Assembly (NCBI GenBank): GCA_016648135.1
Contig: JADDOH010023109.1
Span: 1-64,000, forward strand
Direction: 5' to 3'
Source of the DNA: Agrypnia vestita
Taxonomy: Eukaryota; Arthropoda; Insecta; Trichoptera; Phryganeidae
DNA length: 64,000 nt
In this document: positions 21,625 through 32,300 of the stretch, piece by piece
How positions within the stretch are numbered: the first letter of the stretch is position 1
Layout of the letters: each line of letters opens with the position of its first letter
Program-made: the position numbers and the translations under genes
Notes under the pieces: model-generated
Database searches by the model: none
Told to the model about the DNA's origin: nothing
What the model saw: only the letters and a program-made list of their open reading frames with translations

Positions 21625-24600
21625 ATTATAATGCCTTGAATTATAATTTAGTCATGAATTTTGCGTATTTGCATAGCTCACACGGTGACCAAGTTTTCAA
21701 TGTTTATCTTGCTCATAGGTATGCTATTCATAAATTATTATGAAGTGCTCACTACAAACAATATTGTCATAAATAACCCTCGCGGGTGCGGGCTGGTACC
21801 TACGTAATAAAACAGAGAAAGTAAATATGATAAACGTCCATATTTTTTATGAAAACACATTTTATTGTGACGTTGCGGTTATAAAAATAATTTAACATTT
21901 GAGTTATAAACGGTAGATGGTGCCAGAATAAAACAATCCGTTATTTATCTAATCTGAAATATCCTCGATAAAGCTGATACATATCTATTTTATTAAACAA
22001 AACACATCTTATTCCGTTACCTATTGTAATTTAAGAAACGATATTTGGCAGTTACTTTGTTGTGTGATATTTTTATTAAAAATATTTATTTTTTAAACCT
22101 TGCATTACATACACAGTTTTTCAGGTATTTATCATAACTCTAGTTTTAAGGTATATATAACTCATCATTATCATTAATGAACGTGTATAACTCATTTTTT
22201 TATATAATTTATTTTTTATCTGTATAAAATATTTTTAAATAAATTCGGCCTGGAATATTATTTTCAAAATTCAATGAATCAAATCAAAAAATAGAGAAGT
22301 GGCGAGATGCACAGAATATTTTAAAATACATAAAATGATTATTTAACGCTTACGAATATTACATACGTGATTATTTTAAGCGGTGCAAATAATAAATTTA
22401 ATGTTTCTAGACTAGATATTAATAATATTTTCTATAAGTATTTTAAAACAACCTGTACATCTCGCTACTTTATACGATATGGTTACTTTGTTACGCACTA
22501 TAGGAAAAATAATTTTTGAAGAAATTGTAATATATGAATATACATGCTTTAAAATAATAAATTCAGACATTTTTCGGAAGACTTCTTATTTTTCTCCAAT
22601 GTTTTACCATATTTATTTTATCTTTGCAAGATTTGTTCATGATTTTATATAACAAACAAATTTACAGTAATACCAGTTGTATTAGCCATTTTAAGATAAC
22701 ATTGATCACTTTAATTATAAATCATCATAATTTAATTTTTTTTTAAATCTGTATCAATATTATCACGAAACTTTGTATAAATTTTATCTGTAGGAATGAA
22801 AAACGTATTTAAAATTAACAAAGAAAATATTTTACCTACCTGTAATTTTAGGAGTTTTAATGGGAAGACTGCTTTCACAACCCCAAAAGACACAAACTAA
22901 CCTAGATTAAATTGTAATGAGGCTTAGAATGCATGTATTCTATGGATAAACTCGAAGGTAGTACTTCTCAATGCCAGAACAGAATTCAGGTTCAGGTTTT
23001 CCAATCCTCGTTATTCAAAATGAACTACAATATGGGGCTGTTTATTAAATCTTCTAATTCAGCACTTAGATTAACTAAAAAAAAATGTCCCTTACGCACA
23101 ATGTTCATCGTTCAATCTTTTTTTACTCAGAAAATATTTTAACAGTCACTTTTTGGATATCAAGTTAATACCATTGGAATAGGATAGCTAAAGACGATTA
23201 AGAATTATATTTATAATTAGAAATTTTCAAAGATACATATACGGCTAAAGAAAACCATTTGATTATATCAAAAGAAATATCTGTAGGCAAAACAGATAGT
23301 GGAATAAGTCAAAAATACAGATTTTCAGGAGAGGTTTTAATTTAAGAAATATCTCTTAAAGCCTTTGTTATTCTTATCTAATTTTTGCTCCAGTAGCTTT
23401 GTTTTTTGCACAAAAACGTTGAACCGACTGAATAATGTCGTTGTTCTCTGCCAAATTTTTCAAATAATTAATATCATTTGTCTTTTTTCAGAAAATTAAA
23501 AAATAGTCGCCATTTATTTAATTTTTTGACTCATCTAATTTTTCCTTGCTAGATCAACACACACTCATCACATCAGCCCTGATGATCCAAAAAGTCGGCC
23601 AGAAAGGTCAGATATACACGGCAGAATATCCCAGAAAACTATACACAGAGGAACAAGCGATTAACTTAATTTGAAAATATTAAGAATATTAATGTGACTT
23701 GTTTGGTTAGGAGTTCGCATCAATACTCACAAAGTAATTGCTGTGAATTGAAATTCTTATAGTAAATAATAACAACAATCATTACAATTACATTACAAAA
23801 TTATTTATATCATCGTTTATTTTTGCATTTTAACTAAGTAAGAAATCAGATACCTATTGCTTAAGCATAAATTATGTTGTATAAATGAATATATCAGACG
23901 TGGCGGAAATTTTTAATGATAAATTAATATTTAAACGTTTAGCCTTGTTCAAACAGTCGAATCGATATTTTAGCTTATGGGTGTACGTGGTTTTAATTTA
24001 CCAACTAAACGTGTAATAGTCAATCGATACTGGTTTCGGTACAATTCAACGTCTGCTTCGAAACCATGCGAGTTAAAATTCATTTTATCGTCTATCGCCA
24101 AAGGAGAAAAGAAAAAAGACTATAATCGATACATTTTTGTTTCAGAAAACATACAAATTAAATTGGAAAAAAATATGGGGAGCTCTTAAACATGCTATGT
24201 ATTTTCTATTTTTTGATACTTTATAAACTTGTATTTTGTATTGCATATGTTGAAGCGTTTTATTAAATCCATCGAAACATTTATTTGTTAATCCATATCA
24301 TTTCGAGAGCGACCGACCCAGTTTTGATGCGGTAATACTTTTATTTTATATTTTATAACGTAAAATCATTTCATTATTTTCCTAAGAACTTATTTACTTT
24401 TTATTTATATTTTATATTATAACATTCAGAAAAAATAATTTTAAAAATCTACAATAAAACCATATTTTAATTCAACAAAAATAGAGAAAAATTATTTTTT
24501 TACATTAACATCATACAGATATTCCCCATCTCGACGCAAACACTATTCGAATCCGAACCTCAAACTTGTGAAAATTCAATAAAATACTTCATCTAAGATA

Positions 24601-25870
24601 GCCAAAATTTCCTCCCGAACATTGGTCTCAACTGGAAAATCGTGGTTGGAAACATAAATTTTCATGTATCTTCAGAGAAAGAAAGCAAGGAGAGTCAGGT
24701 CTGGACTTCTAGAAGGAAAGGGTGTATCTCATTGGCGCTGTATAAGGTACATCTCCTTGGCGCGATATGAGTTTTCCTTCAAATATCTCGTTTGACTTGC
24801 TTAGGACATGTCGTTCCATCTTATTGAAACCATGTCCACCTATTAAAGGCTTCAAATTATTTCAGTTGCAACATGATTTTGAATAAAACACTAACTTTTT
24901 TTCTTTCCACTATTTAATTTTTTTTTATAAATAATCCATAATTGAATCGATGAAGATTCCTATGCTATTTGATTTGTCCAAATTAATTTTTATAATAGTG
25001 GATGTTTTTGCGGTTGCGTATTGTGTGCTTATTTTCTCAGTGAACCCGAATTAATTTTCATTTATTGTAGAGTTGGCTTTAAGAATTCTTTTGTAATTCA
25101 TAAATGTTTCCTTTGTAAGTGATTATCTCTCACACAGAAGAATCTTGATTTTTTTTGGTGAGGTTTAACATATTATAATAATTTAATTATTATTGTTGTA
25201 AAAAAGTCATATGTATTTATCAATAGATAAAAAAAATCATAATCATTAAAAATGGATATCCACAAAGTAAACAAAAAAAATTACTAATTTGTCACTAACT
25301 GTTAGAGATCGGCCTCGCTCATTCTCAAAAAATAGTAACTGATGATTTCTTGAGCTGAAACAGTCATTCAAACTGAATTTACACAAATGCAGAGGCTTTT
25401 AATGTTTTAATTTGGGGTTTTCTGCAGCCCTATAATGATAATTTTATTAGTTTACGTGCCCATTCAAGTGAAAAGAGCAGTATTCAAAATATAAAAGCGC
25501 TCTAACCTTGTTTCAAAAAAACATGGCGTATATTGTGGTTATTTGATTTCAATTCCTGCAATTATTATTGAAGTAAATATGGGTGCAGTTTTAGATCTTT
25601 TGGTTGATCTTTCGAAATAAAAATCCGGAACCGTTGTATGGAAGTCCTAACTGCGCTTAACTGTTTCCTGTGTCCCTATCGATACTGGTCGTCTCAAAGG
25701 CTTCTGATTGAGTGTGGAACTGAAAGTTTCAAGTTTTCTGAGCCATGAACTTCTCACATTTTCACAGGGATACTGACTTAGGTGATGCAATCTAAACTCA
25801 GAGCAACATAAATGCCGTGCAAAAATGCACGAATCGCCATTTTTAATATATTGTAAAGGCTAAAAAGAAT
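21625..25870. other. Long AT-rich stretch, little recognisable content
   Basis: No domain-bearing gene. At 23574-23640 there is a solo relative of foldback F3 (CCTGATGAT...GTCGGCCAGAAAGGTC). At 23664-23700 there is a short match to the tail of SINE family A (TTTGAAAATATTAAGAATAT). The remaining open frames (for example 22933-23142 and 23977-24189) have random-looking composition. Confidence 0.45.
23574..23640 (+). repeat. Solo relative of foldback F3
   Basis: CAGCCCTGATGATCC, GTCGGCCAGAAAGGTC and GGCAGAATATCCCAG follow in the same order as one arm of the palindrome at 6409-6582, with the central CAGGGTCC part mostly deleted. Confidence 0.6.
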
Positions 25871-26060
25871 CATGCACTCATGTCAAGTGACAGTTGTTTG
25901 AAATTTTCACAATACTACCAAAGATTCCAGAACAACCTAGCGTATAATATACAGCTTTCGAGAGACGTCTCTAAAGTTCCAGGAAGTTACGAGAAACACT
26001 ACAAAAGTCTAGTAAATACTAGAGAATTCTCTAAGGTTCAGAAAATTCAACGTTATCGGG

Positions 26061-26068
26061 TATAAATA
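26061..26068 (+). promoter_or_regulatory. TATA box
   Basis: TATAAATA stands about 13 bp downstream of a GAAaaTTC heat-shock-element pair. A start would fall near 26092. Confidence 0.5.
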
Positions 26069-26225
26069 AACAGATCCAGGCCCTGGAGGGCCATTTGTTA
26101 TTTTGACGTTTCCAACGACGCGGCTCTAGCGGCGAATCACGAAGCGAAAACAGTGTTACCATCAGGCGTGTGAATTAAGCGACAGATAATTAAGTGAAAT
26201 ACTTACCGGTGTGCGATATTCGAGC

Positions 26226-26238
26226 GAATATTCTGGAA
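26226..26238. promoter_or_regulatory. Three-box heat shock element
   Basis: GAA at 26226, TTC at 26231 and GAA at 26236 are in exact 5-bp alternating register. It lies downstream of the TATA box, inside the presumed leader. Confidence 0.5.
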
Positions 26239-26519
26239 AAAATTCTTATCGTAGCGAAAAAAACCGGAGCAAATAGTAATACGTGCTGAAATTGGGTGGA
26301 TTGTTCTAGTGAATAGTGAATAAAGTGTTAAAGCAATTATAATGTGTCTATTTACGAGTGATAATTTTGCGAAACAGTTTAATTCAATATTGGCGATACA
26401 TTTAACAGTGTTAGGCGACTTTGTATGTTTGTTTAATTAATTATTCAGTAAACAATAAATCCACTACTGCATTCCAGCATTTTCTTTAATTCCACCTGCA
26501 GCACGACAAGTGACAATAT

Positions 26520-27115
26520 TTTGACATAGTAATATAGTAAACTGTTAAATGTTTCTTAATATACTATCAATATGGTACACCCTAGTATCGAGGCAGCTGA
26601 ACTAATAAGATATGTATGTAAACATCGTGAGAGAGATGTTAATGATTTAGTAGTTCTACCGCAAAGTCCATAAGAGAAAATCCGGATCAATAGTAAACTC
26701 ACAACTTAGTATAAGTGGTTTGGCTACATCTAGGAAATACCGGATCCGTTAGAATATTTCTTTTTGGAAATGGATATTATTTGCATGTAGTTTGTTGAAA
26801 AATATAACGAAGATTTTTTTGTCCAAACATTGTAGAAAAATATTACCTAAGCTAAAAACATCGCTTCTTAAAAGCCTCAACTGAGCTATCCTTAACTTCA
26901 TTTAGAACTTTTAGCTGTCAATGTGAATTTATTGAATACTATGTGCGAGTGAAATGATTGCACAGCCTTGCTTTTGTAAAATATAGTGACGTAATCAATA
27001 ATTATGTCTGTCCAGATATCCTTCACGATTGGTAGCTTAAATGGTTATGAAAAACTCTTTACCATTGTTACTTCGTGGTCAAATATTTTATTTTACTAAT
27101 AAAAAGAGCAAAGGT
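26520..27115. other. AT-rich DNA, nothing recognised
   Basis: Apart from a 33-codon open frame (26571-26672) with no known domain, I see no feature here. Confidence 0.4.
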
Positions 27116-27117
27116 CA

Positions 27118-27336
27118 AACATAATAATTTCGTTGTCGTCTGTCCGTAACTTCTTGTAACGTCCGTAATTTCATTTGAAATTCACGGGTAAAAAATGAAA
27201 TTAAATGAAATGCGTGAACCTCGGACGGGCAAATGCCAGCGGGGACCCTAGCGACATTGCTACCACCGCCTCTCCGTGGACCGTCAAAAATATACTAAGG
27301 GTTATGATGCAAACCATTTAATGTTACGTGATTTTT
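27118..27336 (-). mobile_element. SINE family B, copy 1
   Basis: It shares with 30034-30315 and 48256-48537 the order ATAATAATTTCGTTG, GTCTGTCCGT, a RGCTAAAAAACAAA-like block, a tRNA-like centre, GCCTCTCCGTGGA, and ATGCAAACC...ATGTTACG. On the minus strand the centre resembles a tRNA-derived pol III promoter (box-B-like GGTTCACGCATTTC here is decayed). All three copies have the same orientation. Confidence 0.65.
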
Positions 27337-27339
27337 CAC

Positions 27340-28105
27340 TTGTGTACGGATAGTACATATTGATAGCGATATAAACTAATAAAGATCTAATATTTGGCTT
27401 AACTGGATGCTAAAATCAGGAAGAACTATGCATACTATTTATTTATTTATTCACAATTTTGATTTTAAATGTGTTTTTGAAATATTATTTATTCATATTA
27501 TAATACCCTTACCAGGAGAAAGGTTGTCAGTTAAAAAATGCTTTATTCTTGTTATTTACGAAATATTATTATTTTTTTATTAAATTTTCACTGGTATACG
27601 CATTTATTACGCATAAAATTATTGTACGAAACTTTTTATAGTACCTACACTTGATATCTAAATCGTTTTATTAACTGTGAGTAAGGATATAATAGGAGAA
27701 AAAGTTAAAGGAAGACGTCAGAAGGAAGGCCGTTCACATAAGTAATGATAGCAAAAAACATTTCATCTTACCAGAAACTGTAAGTTATAATAAAGAACAG
27801 GGACAGATATATGGTAAAAGTTTCACCGAAAAGCACTGCTCTCAAATATAGGATGCAGAAAATTTATTGCATATTAGATTTTCCTAGGAAATATATTAGT
27901 AGAAATTATCTAAGACTGTCTCTTTAAAACCCTTTAGTCAGATTTAGGTTAATAGTTGATAACTTATAAATATTTTAGTTATACATTTATTTTTATTTGT
28001 TTATTTCTGAGTTTTGCATATTTATAGAGAATTAAAAAAAAATCTATTTTGTAAATCTACTTCGATGCGTAAAATAAATGCTAGTTGCCAGTTTGTGGTG
28101 CAACA
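27340..28105. other. AT-rich DNA, nothing recognised
   Basis: No domain-bearing frame or shared repeat was seen. Confidence 0.4.
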
Positions 28106-28107
28106 TA

Positions 28108-28636
28108 TACAGGGTTATTTGTAAAACATTAATAACCTCGCAGGACTATACTTCTGCCTTGATTGTGAGTCGAAAATGTTCAAGCTATCATGACCTAATA
28201 TCAATAGTTAAGGAGATATGCGACATCAAAGTTTGCATTTTGTAAAAATATATCTGATTTATTTTTTGTAAAACGTTGGACTATCATTATAGTAACTAAT
28301 ATCAATTACGAAAAAGTCATTCGTTTCAATACAAGTTAAATAAAATTATAAAATCCCTGAAAAATGTTTTCCAATTGGAATTCGAAGGTTTTTATTTTTT
28401 TATTTGACTTGTATTAAAAATAATAAATTTTTCGTATTCTATATAAGTTACTGCAATGGTAATTCAACGCTTTACAAAAAATAAGTCAGAAATATTGAAA
28501 AAAAAATGCAAACTTTGATGTCGCATATCTCCTTAACTATTGATAGTAGGTCATAATAGCTTGAACATTTTCGACTTATAATTATGGCAGGAATATAGTT
28601 CTGCGAGGTTAATAATGTTTTCCAAATAACCCTGTA
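28108..28636. mobile_element. TA-flanked foldback element F5
   Basis: TA at 28108-28109 and 28635-28636 flanks a 525-bp element beginning CAGGGTTATTTG and ending CAAATAACCCTG. The arms of about 240 bp are strongly similar inverted copies, sharing TCGAAAATGTTCAAGCTAT, ATAGTTAAGGAGATATGCGA and CATCAAAGTTTGCATTTT. The TA duplication suggests mobilisation by a Tc1/mariner-type transposase. It is noncoding. A decayed relative lies at 42070-42400. Confidence 0.9.
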
Positions 28637-28961
28637 TAAATGTTTTTAAAATAAATGAATCTTTTATATAAATGATCAATACTGTTGTTTTCAGAGAAGT
28701 ACCTAGTCTAATTTTAGAATATAGGATTTTTATCTTTGTGGCTATGGCACTCGAAAAATTCATCTAAGGTGCAGATTTTTACAAAATTCATAAAAGTCTT
28801 GAATATCTTAAATCTTCTTGTCTTCTTGTTTGTCAATATCTTGAAAACTAGCAATCTTTGCTAAAGTAATATTTGAATATTCCTCTACGGGATGACTTGA
28901 TTTTTTAGGACCTTTTGTGCATTGATTTTTTGATATTCTGGTTAGGCATGAGTAACTCATA

Positions 28962-28996
28962 CTATGTGATAGATCAACTGTTGATCTATCACATAG
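28962..28996. repeat. Perfect 17-bp hairpin
   Basis: CTATGTGATAGATCAAC and its exact complement are separated by a single T. Confidence 0.85.
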
Positions 28997-28999
28997 GAC

Positions 29000-29430
29000 G
29001 CAACAGCCCTTAATTTAGAATACTGTGAATATAGAATTTTTAATCTTGGGTGTTGCTCCAACTAGCCTAAGGCAAGCAAGAATCTTATATACATATTTAA
29101 AATATTGTTTTTATTTGAGCCATATTTAATGTTATTCTATATTTAGTTGACTTCGGTAATCAATAAATCGATTATTATATACACATTTGTATGTTTCGTC
29201 CATTTTTATTCAAGTCGTTTTTCCTTCGTTAACATGTGATTTAAACGTTTTCATATTAATAAAGACCATATTATGCTACCACTTATTTGACCAGCACCTA
29301 AATCCACCGAATCACCCTTATCAATTGGTATTTGATTTTTTTTCTATGATTTATCTTTTAACCAAAATTTATTACTTTCATTAAGAAGAACACGGAAAAG
29401 ACTATAAATGATTGAGCAAGAAACGGAAAG
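29000..29430. other. AT-rich DNA, nothing recognised
   Basis: No gene or repeat was identified. Confidence 0.4.
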
Positions 29431-29439
29431 GTAAGAAAC

Positions 29440-29610
29440 CAATTTAATATATGGGAAAGAAGAAAGGTCTAATAATAATATGGTTTGGGCAAATGGAGTG
29501 AACGAAGCATATATTCAGTTTGATCAAAGGCAAGCGTGGATATTATAATACGTCGATAACGACCATTAAAAATTGGGGTATGAAGAGATTTATGGATGTG
29601 AAAAGCGAAA
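29440..29610 (+). pseudogene. Possible RTE-type tail fragment
   Basis: ATATGGTTTGGGCAAATGGAG would give WFGQME, and a basic stretch follows, recalling the RWFGHVxRM block of RTE-type reverse transcriptases. The match is short and frameshifted, so chance is possible. Confidence 0.3.
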
Positions 29611-30033
29611 GATATGTGTCACTATACAAATTTATAACATTTTGACTGATATGATAAAATCACGCATACAGAAAAATCTCGATTAGTGCGAATTCTATTT
29701 GCGCGAAAACCAAATAGCGCGCTCAAGCAAGATATACTATTTAAGCATTAAGCGTATAATTAATCAAAATAGCTCGAGCGAGTATTTGATCACATTGAGC
29801 GTCATATTAAAAAAACTCAAAGTTGTCGGCATTTATAAAAGATGTTTTGTGTTGTATGTTAATTAATTATTGTCAAAAACTCATTTTTTTAATCGTCGGC
29901 GGCATCTATTTTTTTTTTTAATTTAATGATAATTCAGCAGAATATAAATTATTGTAAAGTTAATCACTTTTAAATAATCCGTTCAAATAATTTATCTTTA
30001 ACTTAAATCGATATTCATAAGATTTCCAGAATC

Positions 30034-30315
30034 AAACATAATTATTTCGTCTGTCCGGTCATCTGCCCGTCTGTCTGTCTATCTCTCCCTATTACTTCTT
30101 GTAATTTCGTTCCAAATTACGGCTAAAAAACAAAATTAAACGGCCGAAGATAGGGCTTGAACCCTGGGCTAGCAAATCCTAACCGGCCGCTCAGTGGATG
30201 TTGCTATCTTAGCCTCTCCGTGGAGTGTCAACAAAGTACTAAAAATATAAACTAGGGCATATCAAAGACGCAAACCAATAATCCGACATTTTTGACGAAT
30301 TACAGCTAGTAACTA
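30034..30315 (-). mobile_element. SINE family B, copy 2 (best preserved)
   Basis: On the minus strand a tRNA-like region reads ...CACTGAGCGGCCGGTTAGGA, followed by a box-B-like GGTTCAAGCCC (complement of 30153-30163). The segment between the tRNA part and the end has GTCTGT/CCGT repeats at 30055-30085. The other end, ACAGCTAGTAACT (30302), is also found at the end of copy 3. Length is about 280 bp. It is transcribed, if at all, by RNA polymerase III and moved by a LINE. Confidence 0.75.
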
Positions 30316-30659
30316 TATATTTATTAATATTTGTGTTACACATTGTAACATCGACATAACGTGAATTTAAAGGCTTTGTTAGTCGTTGATGATAACGGAA
30401 GTCTGTATAACAAAAAACGTATAAGTAAAAAATTTAATGTATCTAAAGATTTTTTAAAAATAGAGATGCGAATACAGAATGCGTGTTGCATCCATATTAT
30501 TATTTATTTATTTTCGAAATAAGCTAATCGCTTGTGCGGCGAAAATAGGTAAAACTTTTGTTTTTCCATGGAAGTATTTTTTTTTCTGTAGATATCTGCA
30601 AAAAATATTTTGTAAAAATGCATATATTAGTAATAAACATAATCTATTAACGTAGATCT

Positions 30660-30846
30660 AATTTAGGTGGTTTGGACATATTTTGAGAATACCAAAAGAA
30701 CGACCACAAAGATGTATTTTTGACAACCTCAGAGGGAAGGTGGTCGGCGACAGAATGGGTTTCGATTACTTATTCGGCAAGTATGAAGAAGTAGCATAAG
30801 ACAAGAAGATTATCGAGGCTTTGTATCTCCGATCCTCCAAGAGCAA
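30660..30846 (+). pseudogene. RTE-type reverse transcriptase C-terminal fragment
   Basis: An open stretch from 30668 reads WFGHILRIPKERPQRCIFDN, then LRGKVVGDRMGFDYLFGKYE, ending at TAA. WFGH.LR.P.ER is the hallmark of the RTE-clade tail. It is a separate subfamily from the 4.7-kb type. Confidence 0.65.
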
Positions 30847-31044
30847 TGGTACGAAAATCATGATAACAATATATTATGTTACATAATTTTAAATGTTAAA
30901 AAAAATCACATTGTATCAGACCTCAAAATACCTCCACACAACAAAAATTGTTATCAGAATATCTGGGCCTTATCTACAAGGAACTTTTTTATCTGAAAAG
31001 GCTGCTCTTATATATATGAAAAGTGTTAACCTAATAATAAACAG

Positions 31045-32133
31045 GGTAGTAATAGTGATGGGTCCGCTCTCTACTCACTACACTACACTTCAATGTAGTA
31101 CTACATTACATTGAAGTGTACACTTCACACATTTTGGTAGTGCACACAAACTACATACACTTCAAAGTTATTGAAAGTATATACTTCAAATAGTACGCTT
31201 CATTTCAAAGCGAACACTACAAAGTACACACACTGCAAAGTTATCGAATATGTGCTCACATACTTCAAATTGTACATTTTTTATGTGAAATTTTTGGGAA
31301 GTCGATGTAGATAAATGAAGAAATTTTTGGAAATTGAAATAACCCCTCCTCCCCATGGTTTGAAAAAAATTTTGAGACCGAATGAAAAAATCTCTGGAAA
31401 CTGAAACAACCCCCACCCCCATGGTTTGAATATAATTACTTCAGTAGTACTACAAATTTATAGTACAACTAGCTGTGCTCACGCGGCTTCGCACGCGTAG
31501 ATTTTTAGTACACTATTTGGATCGTCATAGCACTTTTGCGAACCTTCTAGAATAACCTCCTTCGAATTTATCGAATGTACAGGACCTTCTAGACACACCG
31601 ACACATTCCGCCACTCAGTTAAGAATCTTATAGAACTTTCGGGAATTTTCTAGAACGTTCTGCTTACAGAACTTTCTAGAGCGGATTTTTCCAGAACCTT
31701 CTAGACTTACCGACGCAGTCGGCGAACCCATTTTAGAACAATCTGAAGCATTTGCGGCCTTCTCATAACAAAACAATGTGCTAGAATGCACATTTTCGTC
31801 ACCCACTCCCACCCACGGTCAGTCACCCCCACCAAACTCGCACATTTTCAATGGGACACCAAGGGCCGTCTACCATCATAACCACCAATGGGTGGTAGTA
31901 TCTGGTTGTGAAGAAAACTTGGCGGATAGAGAAACACGGGTTTCTTTATATATATTGATTATTTCACTTACTACAATTACTTCATTACTTCACTTCATTA
32001 GTACTAAAATTACTTCACTTCATTTAGTTTTTACTACAAATGTAGTGTACACTTTGTAGTCTTCAAACTGGAAAACGTGTGTGTGTTGTAGTCTTCATTT
32101 TGAAATGAAGTTTTTCCCTTCGCTAGGTAGTAA
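31045..32133. mobile_element. hAT-type non-autonomous element with HSE cluster
   Basis: Perfect 8-bp duplications GGTAGTAA (31045-31052 and 32126-32133) flank TAGTGATGGG...CCCTTCGCTA (31053-32125, 1,073 bp). Eight-base duplications and such termini are diagnostic of hAT insertion. Both subterminal regions carry many ACTTCA/TGAAGT motifs and palindromes, such as ACACTTCAATGTA/TACATTGAAGTGT at about 31087-31121. hAT transposases bind such repeats. The interior has a near-duplicate pair around CCCCATGGTTTGA (31353 and 31417), a short piece like the start of repeat family U (31468-31500), and a dense heat-shock-element array (31540-31706). No transposase was found. Confidence 0.9.
31540..31706. 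promoter_or_regulatory. Heat-shock-element cluster, including a six-box array
   Basis: HSF binds alternating GAA/TTC boxes spaced 5 bp apart. Here GAA at 31633, 31643 and 31653 alternates with TTC at 31638, 31648 and 31658, an unbroken six-box array. A three-box site lies at 31540 (GAA, TTC 31545, GAA 31550). Another site has GAA at 31669 and TTC at 31674, with an imperfect GAG at 31679. A further site has TTC 31689, GAA 31694, TTC 31699 and an imperfect GAC at 31704. Nothing nearby looks like a TATA box with an ORF. Confidence 0.8.
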
Positions 32134-32139
32134 AGTATT

Positions 32140-32300
32140 CCCCCGGGGTGAGGGGGCGTGCAAGGCCGGAGACCTTGACTTCTGATTAATGCAATATTGT
32201 TTATTACCCCTTCATGTCGGGCGCGTGTCGTGCGCGTGTCGTGCGGCTCACAGCGGCGGCCCGGAATTATATTGACACACTTCTTCAGTCAACAGGCAAG
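32140..32300. other. GC-rich CpG patch with an 11-bp tandem repeat
   Basis: GCGCGTGTCGT occurs twice in tandem at 32221-32242, followed by GCGG. CCCCCGGGG and GGCCGGAG lie upstream. No open frame is recognisable. It could be a promoter-like island or the edge of another element. Confidence 0.4.

Larger units (their letters stand above)
25877..26514 (+). mobile_element. Promoter unit with HSE motifs, possible LTR
   Basis: The block begins TGTCAAGTGACAG and ends ...GACAAGTGACA, an inverted TGTCA/TGACA pair as in LTRs. It contains TATAAATA at 26061, AATAAA near 26454 and several heat-shock-element motifs. These are TTCcaGAA at 25925, GAAaaTTC at 26041 and a three-box GAA-TTC-GAA at 26226-26238. 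The leader after the TATA is A-rich with AAGTGAAA-type repeats, resembling insect heat-shock 5' leaders. No HSP coding sequence follows, only a 32-codon frame (26342) and a 33-codon frame (26571). It could be a heat-responsive LTR or an orphan heat-shock promoter. Confidence 0.4.

Noticed and set aside
24680..24700. Further heat shock elements (TTCTAGAA here and near 16330)
   Set aside because: Only two boxes in register; expected often by chance in AT-rich DNA.
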